A stretch of 62,296 nucleotides of DNA from Veillonella tobetsuensis (GCF_001078375.1 NZ_BBXI01000001.1:1-62296); one strand, 5' to 3'; positions 24,130 to 35,395 are shown, counted from the first letter of the stretch. Numbers and translations are program-made. Notes: a model not told the origin generated them from the sequence alone.

Positions 24130-27100
24130 GTGAATAAGATTTTTAAAGTGATTTGGTCAAAATCAAAACAATGTTATGTTGTTGTATCGGAAGTGGCGAA
24201 GAATACAACAGGGAAAAAGAAGATTGTGGTGGCTAGTATTCTAGCAGGGCTAGCGATGTCAACAATGGGGACTCATGTAATGGCTGTATCCACAATTCCT
24301 TTTACTGATAAACCGTCATCAGCACTTGCCAATGGTTCGGTTAAACCAGCGACAACCAATGGTGTCGCTATAGGTAATGCAGCCTATAGCGATTCTAATC
24401 AATCCATTGCAATTGGCTTTAGAAGTCTTGCATCAGGTACCTTCTTAGGTGGTTCTATTAAGCCATCTGTTGCAGTGGGGGCTGGGGCACATGCTGAAGG
24501 CAATAATACGGTGGCTATCGGTACTGTTGCAGAGAATAGAGCTTCCTATGGTGTTGCATTGGGGAATGAAAGTAAAGTAACATCCGGATCGGACTATGGG
24601 ATTGCTATTGGTTATCAAACGCAAGTATCAAATGTTCATGGTATGGCAATAGGTGAAAAGGCTAGTGCATCAGGGTTAATTGGTATGGCCCTTGGTGCGA
24701 ATGCAAAAGCTACAGGGGCCTATTCTTATGCTGGAGGTTTTAACTCCGAATCTGGTGGCGAGGCGGCTATTGCGGTTGGTAAATCTGCTAGTGCTAGTGG
24801 TGAGTCTGCTGTAGCAGTAGGTAATGGTACCGTTGCTACTGCTGGTGATGCTGTAGCTATTGGTACGTCATCTCAAGCTACTGGTGGAGACGCTATCGCA
24901 TTAGGGAAAAGTGCGAATGCTAGCAATGGTGATTCCATTGCCATTGGTCAAGATACAGTATCTAACAATATTAATTCTGTAGCACTCGGCAAGACTTCTA
25001 AAGCTACTGGCGCCTCTGCAACTGCACTAGGGCCACAAGCAAAGGCAACTGGTTCTACTGCGGTGGCAATTGGTCTCAATTCAGAGGCTAATCAAAGTGC
25101 TACGGTTGCTGTTGGTTATAATTCTGCTGCGAGTGGTGAAAATGCTGCCGCTTATGGTAACACAGCAAAGGCAGTCGGAAAGAACTCATTAGCACTAGGT
25201 GCAAATACACAAGCGACTGTAGAAGGTGGCGTAGCATTGGGTGCTGGATCCATAGCGAATATAGTAGCTGGTGCTGGCTATAATCCTAATACGGGACGAA
25301 CAAATACATTTACTGGCTTATCTGGTAATGCGTTAACAAGCACTTGGGCCGCTGTTTCTATTGGCGATGGTACCAATACACGTCAATTAACAGGCCTTGC
25401 AGCTGGTACTAACAATACTGATGCGGTCAACGTAGCACAACTTAAGAGCATGAACCTTGCTTTCACAGCCGACGGCAGCACAAAGGGTGACGTTAATTTG
25501 ACAAATAGTGCATTAAACGTAGTCGGTGATAGTACCTATATTACGACAAAGGGCAATAATCAAACGCTCACCATTTCTGGTAAAAAGCAAACTATTACCG
25601 TTACGAATGGTACGGCTAGTGCTAGCGCAGGTATGGCGGACGCCAATAATGTAGCGCAAGCGATTAACCAAGCAAATGCGGATCAAACCATTAGCTATAA
25701 AGCCAATGGTGGTACGGCTAATACGGCTAAAGTATCGGATGGTCTTAATTTCACCAATGGTACAAGTACAGTTTCTACGGTAGGTAGTAATGGTCAAGTA
25801 TCCTTTGATTTGAATACGACAACGAAACAATCGATTACGGATTCGTCAACTGCTGTCAATCGTACTATTGCCCTTGGTGGAACTACAGGATCCACGACGG
25901 CTAAAAAATTGGCTTCTGGGGATGTTAAATTTAATATTAAGGGCCAAACTGGCACTAATGCGTTGATTACGACATCTGCTAGTGGCGATGATGTAACAAT
26001 TGCACCAACGAATAAATTGACTGATGCTGTAACGGCTGCTGAAAATGCAGCGAATAAGGACTTGTCTAACTTATCTACGGCTGGTAACACGAAAATCCAA
26101 AACTTGGCAAAAACAGCAGCTGCTTGGAATGTATCGACTAATGGCAGTGGTACAACTGCCGTATCCGGTGGCGACACAGTCAACTTTGTTAATGGCGATA
26201 ACATTGCTGTAACTAATACGGGTCGTACTATTACAATCGGTACGGCTAAGAATGTATCCTTTGATAAAATCACTGTAGGTGGTATATCCATCGACAAAAC
26301 TGCAGGTATCAATGCAGGTAATAAAGAAATTAAAGGTCTTGCTGCTGGTACAACTGCCACATCTGCAGTGAATAAACAACAAATGGAAGATGCTGTAAAA
26401 GCAGCTACCGATGCAACTACAGCCTTGGGGAATAATACGATTGCTCTTGGCGGTGATGCTGGTTCTACCACAGCGAAGAAACTTAGCACAAATGCTATTA
26501 CATTCAACATTAAAGGAGATACAGGCACTAATGCCTTAATCACCACAGCAGCTACAGGGGATAATGTGTCCATTACACCAACTGCTAAATTGACCAATGC
26601 CGTGGCGGCCGCTGAAAATGCAGCAGATAAAAATTTATCCAATATTTCTACGAGTGGTAAAACTGTTATTAAAGATTTAGCCAAAGGAGCCGCTCAAGAT
26701 GCTGTGAAAGTAGCCGGTACGGGCCTTGCTACGGTATCTGACAATACAGCAGGTGGTGTAAAAACATATACGGTTGATGTGAATACCGGTAATTTGGTGG
26801 TAGCTGCTAACGGTCAAGTCGGTGCTGCTGGTACAACAGGTGCATCTGGTGTGGCCGGTTCTAATGGCGTAGCTACAACACAAAACGTAGCGACTGCTAT
26901 TAACGATGCTGTGACTAAAGCAAAAGCAAGCACAACACAAGCCTTAGCCGATGCAGAACATAAATTTGCTGGCGATACAGGTACTACATCCGTTCGTAAA
27001 CACGGTGAAGTATTATCCATTAAAGGCGGTGTAACAAATACTGCTAGTTTGACAACAGGTAACATCGGTGTCGTATCTGATGGTGCAGGCACATTAAATG

Positions 27101-30100
27101 TACAACTTGCAAAAGTATTGAGCGGTTTAACATCTGCTACATTTACTGCCGCTGGTGGCAATACTACTGTTATTAATAGTGATGGTGTAACCATTACCCC
27201 AAGTGCAGCTGGTGCCTCTGCTATCTCTATGACAACAGCTGGTATCAATGCGGGCAATAAGGAAATTAAAGGTGTTGCTACGGGTACTACTGCTGATGCG
27301 GCAGTTAATAAGGCTCAAATGGATGCGGCCATTACGGCTGCAGCTGGTGGATCCTTATCAACCGAAAAAGTAGTAGCTAAAACATTATCCGGCGATACTA
27401 ACTTAGCCACTGTAACAGGTCAAACGGGTACTGCTAAGGGTGAAACGTATGAAGTAGCCGTATCTGAAAATGCTGTTAAGAACGTAGCTAAAGCAGCCGC
27501 ACAAGACGCTGTAACAGTAACAGGTACAGGCCTTGCTACGTTATCTGACAATACAGCTGGTGGTGTGAAAACATATACGGTTAATGTAGAAGAAGGTAAA
27601 CTTGTTCTTGATGATACAACAGGTAAAATCGGTGCTAACGGTGCTACACAAGGTACTACAGCTGGTAAAAATGGTGTAGCTACAACACAAAACGTAGCGA
27701 CTGCTATTAATGATGCTGTTACAAAAGCAAATGCCAATAATGCACAAGCATTAGCTGATGCAAAACACAATTTTGCTGGCGATGATGCTACCGTTATTAG
27801 CCGTAAACATGGCGAACAACTAAACATTAAAGGTGGTGCAAGTACAACAGCAACTGATCTTACATCTGGTAATATCGCAGTCGTAGGTGACACAACATCT
27901 GGCACATTAAATATCAAGATGGCAAAAGCCTTAACAGGTTTAACATCTGCTACATATACAGATGGATCTGGCAATACACAAACCGTAACAGGTGGTTCCT
28001 CTACGATTTCTGATGCAGCTGGTAATTCTACTGTTGTATCTAAAGGTGGGGTCACAACTACTGATGCAGCAGGTAACATAACTACAACAGCACCTACAGG
28101 TGTGACGGTAACTCCTGCTGGTACAGGCACAACACCAATTTCTGTAACTACTAGTGGTATTAGTGCCGGTAACAAAGAAATTAAGAATGTTGCTAATGGT
28201 ACTACCGATGATGCTGCGGTTAACAAGAAACAAATGGATGACGCTGTAAAAGCCGCTACCGATGCAACTACAGCTTTAGGTAACAATACAATTGCTCTTG
28301 GTAGTGATGCTGGTTCTACAACAGCGAAGAAACTTAGCACAAATGCTATTACGTTCAACATTAAAGGCGATACAGGTGCTAATGCGTTGATCACTACATC
28401 TGCTACCGGCGATAATGTAACGATTGCGCCAACCGCAAAATTGACAGCGGCTGTGACAGCGGCAGAAAAATCTGCTGATAAGGATTTGTCCAATATTTCA
28501 TCTGCTGGCAAAACAGTGATTAAAGACTTGGCAGCTACATCTGCTCAAGATGCTGTTAATGTAACAGGTACAGGCCTTGCTACAGTATCCGACAATACAA
28601 CTGGTGGTGTAAAAACATACACTGTAAATGTAGACGAAGGTAAACTTGTCCTCGATGATACAACAGGTCAAATCGGTGCTAATGGTGCTACACAAGGCAC
28701 GACAGCTGGTAAAAATGGCGTAGCCACAACACAAAATGTAGCGACTGCTATCAATGATGCTGTAACTAAGGCAAAAGCAAGCACAACACAAGCCTTAGCT
28801 GATGCAGAGCATAAATTTGATGGTGATACAGGTACAACATCTGTACGTAAACACGGTGAAGTATTATCTATTAAAGGTGGCGTCATAACGCCAGCTGATC
28901 TAGCAACAGGTAACATTGGTGTTGTGTCCGATGGGGCCGGCACATTGAACATTCGCCTTGCTAAAGCATTAAGTGGTTTAACATCTGCATCCTTCACTAC
29001 TACTGGTGGCAATACTACTGTTATTAATGGTGATGGTGTAACCATTACACCAAGTGGTACTGGTACTTCTGCTATCTCTATGACAACAGCTGGTATCAAT
29101 GCTGGTGGTACAGAAATCAAGAATATTGCCGATGGTACAGCAGCTACATCCGCCGTTAGCAAAGGCCAAATGGAAACAGCCATTGCTAATGCACAAACAG
29201 CAGCTACATCTACTGAAAAGGTAGTCGCTAAAACATTATCTGGTGATACCAATTTGGCTACTGTAACAGGTCAAACAGGTACAGCTAAAGGTGAAACCTA
29301 TGAAGTAGCCGTATCTGAAAATGCTGTTAAGAACGTAGCTAAAGCAGCCGCACAAGATGCTGTAACTGTAACAGGTACAGGCCTTGCTACAGTATCTGAC
29401 AATACAACTGGCGGTGTGAAAACATATACTGTAAATGTAGACGAAGGTAAACTTGTTCTTGATGATACAACCGGTAAAATCGGTGCTAATGGTGCTACAC
29501 AAGGTACTATAGTTGGTAAAAATGGTGTAGCTACAACACAAAACGTAGCGACTGCTATTAACGATGCTGTGACTAAAGCAAATGCCAATAATGCACAAGC
29601 TTTAGCTGATGCAAAACACAATTTTGCTGGCGATGACGCTACCGTAATTAGCCGTAAACATGGTGAACAACTTAACATCAAAGGCGGTGCATCCACAACT
29701 GCTACAGACCTTACATCTGGTAATATCGCAGTCGTAGGTGATACAACATCTGGTACATTAAATATCAAGATAGCAAAAGCCTTAACAGGTTTAACATCTG
29801 CCACATTTACAGATAGATCCGGCAATACACAAACAGTAACAGGTGGTTCCTCTACCATTACAGATGGTGCAGGTAACACAACTGCTATGACTAAAGGTGG
29901 TCTATCCACTACTGACGGTACGCACGCAACGACAGTAGCACCGACTGGTGTCACTGCAACCGATGGTACCAACACTGTTAAGTTAAATGGTTCTGGTATC
30001 GATGCTGGTAATACACAAATTAAGAATGTTGCCAAAGCTACTACAGATGATGCTGCGGTTAATAAGAAACAAATGGATGACGCTGTAAAAGCCGCTACCG

Positions 30101-33100
30101 ATGCAACTACAGCTTTAGGTAACAATACAATTGCTCTTGGTAGTGATGCTGGTTCTACAACAGCGAAGAAACTTAGCACAAATGCTATTACATTCAACAT
30201 TAAAGGTGATACAGGTGCTAATGCTTTAATCACTACATCTGCTACCGGTGATGATGTAACTATTGCGCCAACTGCTAAATTGATAGCGGCTGTGACAGCT
30301 GCAGAAAAATCTGCTGATAAAGATTTGTCCAATATTACATCTGCTGGTGAAACAGTAATTAAAAACTTGGCAGTAACATCTGCACAAGATGCTGTTAAGG
30401 TAACAGGTACAGGTCTTGCTACAGTATCTGATAATACAACTGGCGGTGTAAAAACATATACTGTTAATGTAGAAGAAGGTAAACTTGTCCTCGATGATAC
30501 AACCGGCCAAATCGGTGCTAATGGTGCTACACAAGGTACTACAGCTGGTAAAAATGGCGTAGCTACAACACAAAACGTAGCGACTGCTATTAACGATGCT
30601 GTAACTAAGGCAAAAGCAAGCACAACACAAGCCTTAGCCGATGCAGAACATAAATTTGATGGTGATACAGGTACAACATCTGTACGTAAACACGGTGAAG
30701 TATTATCCATTAAAGGTGGCGTAACAACGCCAGCTGATTTAGCAACCGGCAACATCGGTGTCGTATCCGATGGGGCAGGCACATTAAACATTCGTCTTGC
30801 GAAGGTATTGAGCGGCTTAACATCTGCCACATTTACAGATGGATCCGGCAATACACAAACTGTAACAGGTGGTTCCTCTACTATTACAGATGGTGCAGGT
30901 CACACAACTGCTATGACTAAAGCGGGTCTATCTACCACTGACGGTACGAATACAACGACAGTAGCACCGACTGGTGTCACTGCAACCGATGGTACCAACA
31001 CTGTTAAGTTAAATGGTTCTGGTATCGATGCTGGTAATACACAAATTAAGAATGTTAGCAAAGCTACTACAGATGATGCTGCGGTTAACAAGAAACAAAT
31101 GGATGACGCTGTAAAAGCCGCTACCGATGCAACTACAGCTTTAGGTAACAATACAATTGCTCTTGGTAGTGATGCTGGTTCTACAACAGCGAAGAAACTT
31201 AGCACAAATGCTATTACATTCAATATTAAAGGTGATACAGGTGCTAACGCCTTGATCACTACATCTGCTACCGGTGATGATGTAACTGTTGCACCAACTG
31301 CTAAATTGACAGCGGCTGTGACAGCTGCAGAAAAATCTGCTGATAAGGATTTGTCTAATATTTCATCTGCTGGCAAAACAGTGATCAAAGACTTGGCAGT
31401 AACATCTGCACAAGATGCTGTTAATGTAACAGGTACAGGCCTTGCTACAGTATCTAACAATACAGCAGGTGGTGTAAAAATATACACTGTAGATGTGAAG
31501 GCTGGTAATTTAGTAGTAGATGGCAATGGACAAGCGGGTGCTGCTGGTGCAACAGGCGCAGGTGGTGCCGTAGGTACTGATGGCGTAGCTACAACCCAAA
31601 ACGTAGCAACTGCTATTAACGATGCGATTACTAAATCCAATGCGAATACTGCTCAAGCATTAGCTGATGCAGAGCATAAATTTGATGGTGATACAGGTAC
31701 CACATCTGTACGTAAACATGGCGAAGTATTATCCATCAAAGGTGGCGTAACCAATCCTGCTGATTTAGTAGCAGGTAATATCGGTGTTGTATCCGATGGG
31801 GCCGGCACATTGAACATTCGCCTTGCTAAGGTATTGAGCGGTTTAACATCTGCTACGTTCACAGATGCATCCGGTAATACACAAACGCTAACAGGTGCGT
31901 CCTCTATCATTTCTGATGGTGCAGGTAATACAACCACTATGACTAAAGGTGGTCTATCTACCACTGACGGTACGAATACAACGACAGTAGCACCGACTGG
32001 TGTCACTGCAACCGATGGTACTAACACTGTTAAGTTGAATGGTTCTGGTATCGATGCTGGTAATACACAAATTAAGAATGTTGGCAAAGCCACTACCGAC
32101 GATGCTGCGGTTAATAAGAAACAAATGGATGATGCTGTAAAAGCAGCTTCCGATGCTACAACAGCTTTGGGTAATAATACAATTACCCTTGGTGGCAATA
32201 CTGGTTCTACTAATGCACAAAAATTGAATACATTTGGTGGTATTCAATTTAATATTAATGGTGAAAGCGGTGCCAATGCGTTGATTACAACAACTGCATC
32301 GGGTAATACCGTATCTATCGCATCTACTGCGAAATTGAGTAATGCTGTAGCGGCTGCTGAAAATGCAGCTAATAAAGATTTATCCAATCTTAGTGCGAAT
32401 GGTGAATCCCGTATCAAAGACTTGGCAAAATCTGCTGCATCCTGGAATGTTCAAACCAATGGTGGTGCTACAACAGCCGTGTCCGGTGGGGATAATGTTA
32501 ACTTCGTGGATGGTAAGAATATTACAATTACCAACACTGGCAGAGAGATTACTGTTGCCACTAAAGATGATGTAACCTTTAACAAGGTCATTGTTGGTGG
32601 TATGACCCTCGATAACAATGGTATGGATGCCGGTAACAAGGAAATTAAAAATGTGGCTGCTGGTACAACAGCAAATTCTGCAGTAAATAAACAACAATTA
32701 GACAATGCGATTTCTGGTGTAAGCAATATTAACTATACAACCAGCAGTACTACTGATCGCGCTGGTAGCACACCAGTACGTTCCGTTGCCTTGTCAACAG
32801 GATTTGATTTTAAAGGCGATGGCAACATTCAAGTTACTCAAGATGCAGTCAACAATGGTGTTATTCATTATGCGCTGAACTCTAACTTGTCTGGTATCAC
32901 GTCCATTACCGGTGCTGGTAATGGAGCGCCAATGATGACTTTCAACAGTCAAAATGGCAATACCCCAGCCAATGTGTCCATTAATTCTAATTTGGATATG
33001 GGCGGCCATCGTATTACCGGTGTAGGTCCTGCGGAAAAACCAACCGATGCGGTAAATAAACAACAAGTGGATCAAGCCCTTCGTGGACTTACGGGTATGG

Positions 33101-33564
33101 CAGACAATGCAGCAAGACAATATGCTAGTAAGGCTGGCGCCAATGCAGCCGCTTTAGCAGCATTGAAGCCAATTCAATATGATCCATTAGAGCCAACACA
33201 AATTATGGCCGGCGTGGGTAATTACAAATCACAAACTGCTGTGGCACTCGGTATGGCGCATTATACCAACGAAAATACCATGTTTAACATCGGCATATCT
33301 CTCGATAGCCATGATAATATGGTTAACGCTGGTATAACCCATAAATTTGGATATAGTCCTGAAAAGAAAGCTATCCCTGATCGCTACAAGGGGGGACCGA
33401 TTAGCTCCATCTATGTAATGCAAGATGAAATGCAAGCTTTATTGGCAAAAGACCAAGAAAAGGATGCTATTATCTCTAAACAAGCTGATGAGATTGATGT
33501 ACTTCGCAAACAAAATGACGATATGCAACGTAAAATCGATATGATTCTTGCTAAATTACAATAA
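24130..33564 (+). CDS. Giant trimeric autotransporter adhesin 1 (3144 aa)
   Basis: Translation starts with GTG at 24130 behind GAGGAG (24113-24118). Residues 1-24 (MNKIFKVIWSKSKQCYVVVS) are an extended signal-peptide region (ESPR), followed by a hydrophobic core ending near residue 52. Residues about 55-420 form a long YadA head of AxAIG repeats. The first neck (NTDAVNVAQLK) is at about 431. Residues about 450-2950 are a stalk made of modules with necks, Trp-ring/GIN-like blocks (AAWNVSTN, SWNVQTN) and repeated units starting DATTALGNNTIALGSDAGST. The anchor is at about 2985-3076 (AAALAALKPIQYDPLEP to GITHKFG). A 68-residue tail carries the motif DRYKGGPISSIYVMQDEM and a coiled coil. The protein should project far from the cell as a fibre. 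Overlapping near-identical repeats make the length unstable. Confidence 0.92.
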   Translation: MNKIFKVIWSKSKQCYVVVSEVAKNTTGKKKIVVASILAGLAMSTMGTHVMAVSTIPFTDKPSSALANGSVKPATTNGVAIGNAAYSDSNQSIAIGFRSLASGTFLGGSIKPSVAVGAGAHAEGNNTVAIGTVAENRASYGVALGNESKVTSGSDYGIAIGYQTQVSNVHGMAIGEKASASGLIGMALGANAKATGAYSYAGGFNSESGGEAAIAVGKSASASGESAVAVGNGTVATAGDAVAIGTSSQATGGDAIALGKSANASNGDSIAIGQDTVSNNINSVALGKTSKATGASATALGPQAKATGSTAVAIGLNSEANQSATVAVGYNSAASGENAAAYGNTAKAVGKNSLALGANTQATVEGGVALGAGSIANIVAGAGYNPNTGRTNTFTGLSGNALTSTWAAVSIGDGTNTRQLTGLAAGTNNTDAVNVAQLKSMNLAFTADGSTKGDVNLTNSALNVVGDSTYITTKGNNQTLTISGKKQTITVTNGTASASAGMADANNVAQAINQANADQTISYKANGGTANTAKVSDGLNFTNGTSTVSTVGSNGQVSFDLNTTTKQSITDSSTAVNRTIALGGTTGSTTAKKLASGDVKFNIKGQTGTNALITTSASGDDVTIAPTNKLTDAVTAAENAANKDLSNLSTAGNTKIQNLAKTAAAWNVSTNGSGTTAVSGGDTVNFVNGDNIAVTNTGRTITIGTAKNVSFDKITVGGISIDKTAGINAGNKEIKGLAAGTTATSAVNKQQMEDAVKAATDATTALGNNTIALGGDAGSTTAKKLSTNAITFNIKGDTGTNALITTAATGDNVSITPTAKLTNAVAAAENAADKNLSNISTSGKTVIKDLAKGAAQDAVKVAGTGLATVSDNTAGGVKTYTVDVNTGNLVVAANGQVGAAGTTGASGVAGSNGVATTQNVATAINDAVTKAKASTTQALADAEHKFAGDTGTTSVRKHGEVLSIKGGVTNTASLTTGNIGVVSDGAGTLNVQLAKVLSGLTSATFTAAGGNTTVINSDGVTITPSAAGASAISMTTAGINAGNKEIKGVATGTTADAAVNKAQMDAAITAAAGGSLSTEKVVAKTLSGDTNLATVTGQTGTAKGETYEVAVSENAVKNVAKAAAQDAVTVTGTGLATLSDNTAGGVKTYTVNVEEGKLVLDDTTGKIGANGATQGTTAGKNGVATTQNVATAINDAVTKANANNAQALADAKHNFAGDDATVISRKHGEQLNIKGGASTTATDLTSGNIAVVGDTTSGTLNIKMAKALTGLTSATYTDGSGNTQTVTGGSSTISDAAGNSTVVSKGGVTTTDAAGNITTTAPTGVTVTPAGTGTTPISVTTSGISAGNKEIKNVANGTTDDAAVNKKQMDDAVKAATDATTALGNNTIALGSDAGSTTAKKLSTNAITFNIKGDTGANALITTSATGDNVTIAPTAKLTAAVTAAEKSADKDLSNISSAGKTVIKDLAATSAQDAVNVTGTGLATVSDNTTGGVKTYTVNVDEGKLVLDDTTGQIGANGATQGTTAGKNGVATTQNVATAINDAVTKAKASTTQALADAEHKFDGDTGTTSVRKHGEVLSIKGGVITPADLATGNIGVVSDGAGTLNIRLAKALSGLTSASFTTTGGNTTVINGDGVTITPSGTGTSAISMTTAGINAGGTEIKNIADGTAATSAVSKGQMETAIANAQTAATSTEKVVAKTLSGDTNLATVTGQTGTAKGETYEVAVSENAVKNVAKAAAQDAVTVTGTGLATVSDNTTGGVKTYTVNVDEGKLVLDDTTGKIGANGATQGTIVGKNGVATTQNVATAINDAVTKANANNAQALADAKHNFAGDDATVISRKHGEQLNIKGGASTTATDLTSGNIAVVGDTTSGTLNIKIAKALTGLTSATFTDRSGNTQTVTGGSSTITDGAGNTTAMTKGGLSTTDGTHATTVAPTGVTATDGTNTVKLNGSGIDAGNTQIKNVAKATTDDAAVNKKQMDDAVKAATDATTALGNNTIALGSDAGSTTAKKLSTNAITFNIKGDTGANALITTSATGDDVTIAPTAKLIAAVTAAEKSADKDLSNITSAGETVIKNLAVTSAQDAVKVTGTGLATVSDNTTGGVKTYTVNVEEGKLVLDDTTGQIGANGATQGTTAGKNGVATTQNVATAINDAVTKAKASTTQALADAEHKFDGDTGTTSVRKHGEVLSIKGGVTTPADLATGNIGVVSDGAGTLNIRLAKVLSGLTSATFTDGSGNTQTVTGGSSTITDGAGHTTAMTKAGLSTTDGTNTTTVAPTGVTATDGTNTVKLNGSGIDAGNTQIKNVSKATTDDAAVNKKQMDDAVKAATDATTALGNNTIALGSDAGSTTAKKLSTNAITFNIKGDTGANALITTSATGDDVTVAPTAKLTAAVTAAEKSADKDLSNISSAGKTVIKDLAVTSAQDAVNVTGTGLATVSNNTAGGVKIYTVDVKAGNLVVDGNGQAGAAGATGAGGAVGTDGVATTQNVATAINDAITKSNANTAQALADAEHKFDGDTGTTSVRKHGEVLSIKGGVTNPADLVAGNIGVVSDGAGTLNIRLAKVLSGLTSATFTDASGNTQTLTGASSIISDGAGNTTTMTKGGLSTTDGTNTTTVAPTGVTATDGTNTVKLNGSGIDAGNTQIKNVGKATTDDAAVNKKQMDDAVKAASDATTALGNNTITLGGNTGSTNAQKLNTFGGIQFNINGESGANALITTTASGNTVSIASTAKLSNAVAAAENAANKDLSNLSANGESRIKDLAKSAASWNVQTNGGATTAVSGGDNVNFVDGKNITITNTGREITVATKDDVTFNKVIVGGMTLDNNGMDAGNKEIKNVAAGTTANSAVNKQQLDNAISGVSNINYTTSSTTDRAGSTPVRSVALSTGFDFKGDGNIQVTQDAVNNGVIHYALNSNLSGITSITGAGNGAPMMTFNSQNGNTPANVSINSNLDMGGHRITGVGPAEKPTDAVNKQQVDQALRGLTGMADNAARQYASKAGANAAALAALKPIQYDPLEPTQIMAGVGNYKSQTAVALGMAHYTNENTMFNIGISLDSHDNMVNAGITHKFGYSPEKKAIPDRYKGGPISSIYVMQDEMQALLAKDQEKDAIISKQADEIDVLRKQNDDMQRKIDMILAKLQ
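26390..32160 (+). repeat. Internal DNA repeats of giant TAA 1
   Basis: A block of about 290 bases encoding DDAAVNKKQMDDAVKAATDA and the following GNNTIALG...TAKKLSTNA segment occurs almost unchanged near 28208-28500, 30048-30340 and 31072-31360, with more diverged copies near 26390 and 32095. A second block (ATTQNVATAINDAVTKA) recurs near 26870, 27660, 28700, 29520, 30540 and 31590. Identity is at DNA level, including third codon positions. Confidence 0.85.
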
Positions 33565-33699
33565 TAGTATGATATAAGATACTATATAGAATTTAAGATG
33601 ATGTAATACATAAAACAAAATTTTACTGAAGCTACCACAGTAGTAAATAGTATTAAAATAGCATATGGACATTCATTGATACTAGCTAGATATGTAATG

Positions 33700-33748
33700 A
33701 AAAATAGCAGTTACCAACCCCCTTTAAGGGCTAGTAGCTGCTATTTTT
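33700..33748. terminator. Bidirectional terminator between giant TAA 1 and the methyltransferase
   Basis: AAAAATAGCAG (33700-33710) pairs with CTGCTATTTTT (33738-33748). A-rich and T-rich flanks let it stop transcription from both sides. Confidence 0.8.
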
Positions 33749-33766
33749 ATATGCCGAATAGGCTAA

Positions 33767-35395
33767 TTATTTTCTAAAAAATCCCAATCCTTCAATATGT
33801 AGTAATTTTTGTTCTAAATATTCTTCGCTCGGTACGATGAATGTAGTTCCGTCACTATTGGTATGTTCTACCTTTAAGTTGGAGTCCATAATAGCTATCA
33901 TTGCTTCTTTAGTAGTTGGTTTTTCAAGCAATCTCATGACGAATAAGAGGCCATGGTCTACAGTTTGATCGATTTGATTATACATATTGCCTACGGTCAT
34001 ATATTGTTGGCCCCCACCTTCGGTGAGTGTTTCTATGTATTTAATAAACCGTTCTGGAATATATGTTTCATTTTCTATAAACGGCAATTGCTCGTATCTT
34101 TCACCAAGAACGTAAACCTGTCCCACGATAGCCAATAGGAACAATCGTTTATATATAGCATCCATATCGATTTCGATATGAGGATGATGCTCTTTCACAT
34201 AATTCACTACATCCTGTACATTGAATGGTTTTCTAAGGTCCATCAATTCCTTAATAGAAATAAATACGGGATTTGTCCATTCTGGTGGCGCTCCATTAAA
34301 TTCATTGATGGCTGTATAGAAATAGAGCTTATTTAATGTGTCTATCGTAACGGTTTCGTTGCGAATGATTCTGTCCGCATTTCTCGGTTTAGTGAGTAAA
34401 GCCATGCGGAACTGTGTATCGTAGACATAGTCGTAATACTGTTCCTTATCTACATGATTTCCTTGGGATAAAGCGTTGATGTTTTCTACCACCGCATCGT
34501 CAAGCCACGTAATAAAGGAACGTTGTAACGACTCGTCACCAACATAGGTGCAACCTAAACGTTCGGCCCGTTCCACAAACTGTGATACATACACAGGGTC
34601 ATTGAAGGTTTCTAGATATTCGTGCCCTACATAATAGTCATTTGACTCGATTACACGATTGATATTGTTGATTTTGTAATCAGATTGTACACGAGATCGC
34701 TCGTCCATCTTCATCGTTTCAGCGATGAGCTTTAACACATTCTTTGTATATACAGTGCGATCCTTTAAGGAATCATGAGGTACATGCTTTTCCGAATAGA
34801 GCATGATGTCGCGCAGCTGTTCCAGACGTTTCCAACCAGGATACGTATTATAGGATATATAGGCGATACCGCGGTCAGATAGATTACGATTACAAATGGA
34901 GAGGATTTTATCCTTTACCACATCTGGTACCCAAGACCAAATGCCATGCACCAAAATGTAATCAAAGGTACCAAAATTGTCATCGATATCCATAATATTC
35001 TTTTCTAGCAATGTCACATTCGTAAGCCCCATCGAATGAATGAGCTCATTACCATGCTGTACCTGTACCGATGAAAGGTCGATGCCTGTGAAAGTCGCCT
35101 CTGGATAATACAACGCTTGGGGAATAATATTCCCACCGCAAGATGAACCTAGCTCTAACACGCGAGCCCCTTTAAGAGGTGCTGGGTTAAGTCCATATAT
35201 TTTGCCCTTCGCTAGGAGCGAGTTAATATTCGTATTTGGAAAGGCTTTAGAGACATAGAGAAAATTATCATATGAATCTTTTAACTCATCAATCCCCGCT
35301 TGCGCCTCGGCTATATCATGAGCTGGTGGTGCAATATGTTGTGCTACAGTCGGCTCAGTTGTTTGTGTATCTAATTCGGTATTTTTATTTTTCAT
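33767..35395 (-). CDS. SAM-dependent methyltransferase with regulatory domain (PKMT-like)
   Basis: This 542-residue cytoplasmic protein opens with about 30 disordered residues (TQTTEPTVAQH). The Rossmann core carries motif I VLELGSSCGGN (79-89), the acidic ribose-binding Asp in TFTGIDLSS (101-109) and FDYILVHGIWSWV (144-156). NLSDRGIAYISYNTYPGW (171-188) is the diagnostic stretch of the methyltransferase family that carries the 'methyltransferase regulatory domain'. Rickettsial protein-lysine methyltransferases that modify the autotransporter OmpB belong to this family. The C-terminal 250 residues are helical and include a winged-helix-like part. AAGGGGA lies just before the start at 35395. 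It is the only - strand gene of normal size in the window and stands inside a TAA cluster whose stalks are Lys-rich. That makes lysine methylation of the adhesins a reasonable, untested guess. Confidence 0.85.
   Translation of the reverse strand: MKNKNTELDTQTTEPTVAQHIAPPAHDIAEAQAGIDELKDSYDNFLYVSKAFPNTNINSLLAKGKIYGLNPAPLKGARVLELGSSCGGNIIPQALYYPEATFTGIDLSSVQVQHGNELIHSMGLTNVTLLEKNIMDIDDNFGTFDYILVHGIWSWVPDVVKDKILSICNRNLSDRGIAYISYNTYPGWKRLEQLRDIMLYSEKHVPHDSLKDRTVYTKNVLKLIAETMKMDERSRVQSDYKINNINRVIESNDYYVGHEYLETFNDPVYVSQFVERAERLGCTYVGDESLQRSFITWLDDAVVENINALSQGNHVDKEQYYDYVYDTQFRMALLTKPRNADRIIRNETVTIDTLNKLYFYTAINEFNGAPPEWTNPVFISIKELMDLRKPFNVQDVVNYVKEHHPHIEIDMDAIYKRLFLLAIVGQVYVLGERYEQLPFIENETYIPERFIKYIETLTEGGGQQYMTVGNMYNQIDQTVDHGLLFVMRLLEKPTTKEAMIAIMDSNLKVEHTNSDGTTFIVPSEEYLEQKLLHIEGLGFFRK

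Noticed and set aside
25794-32247. Long minus-strand open frames opposite giant TAA 1
   Set aside because: They are shadows of the repetitive Ala/Thr/Gly/Val-rich coding strand, with no ribosome sites and no recognisable proteins.
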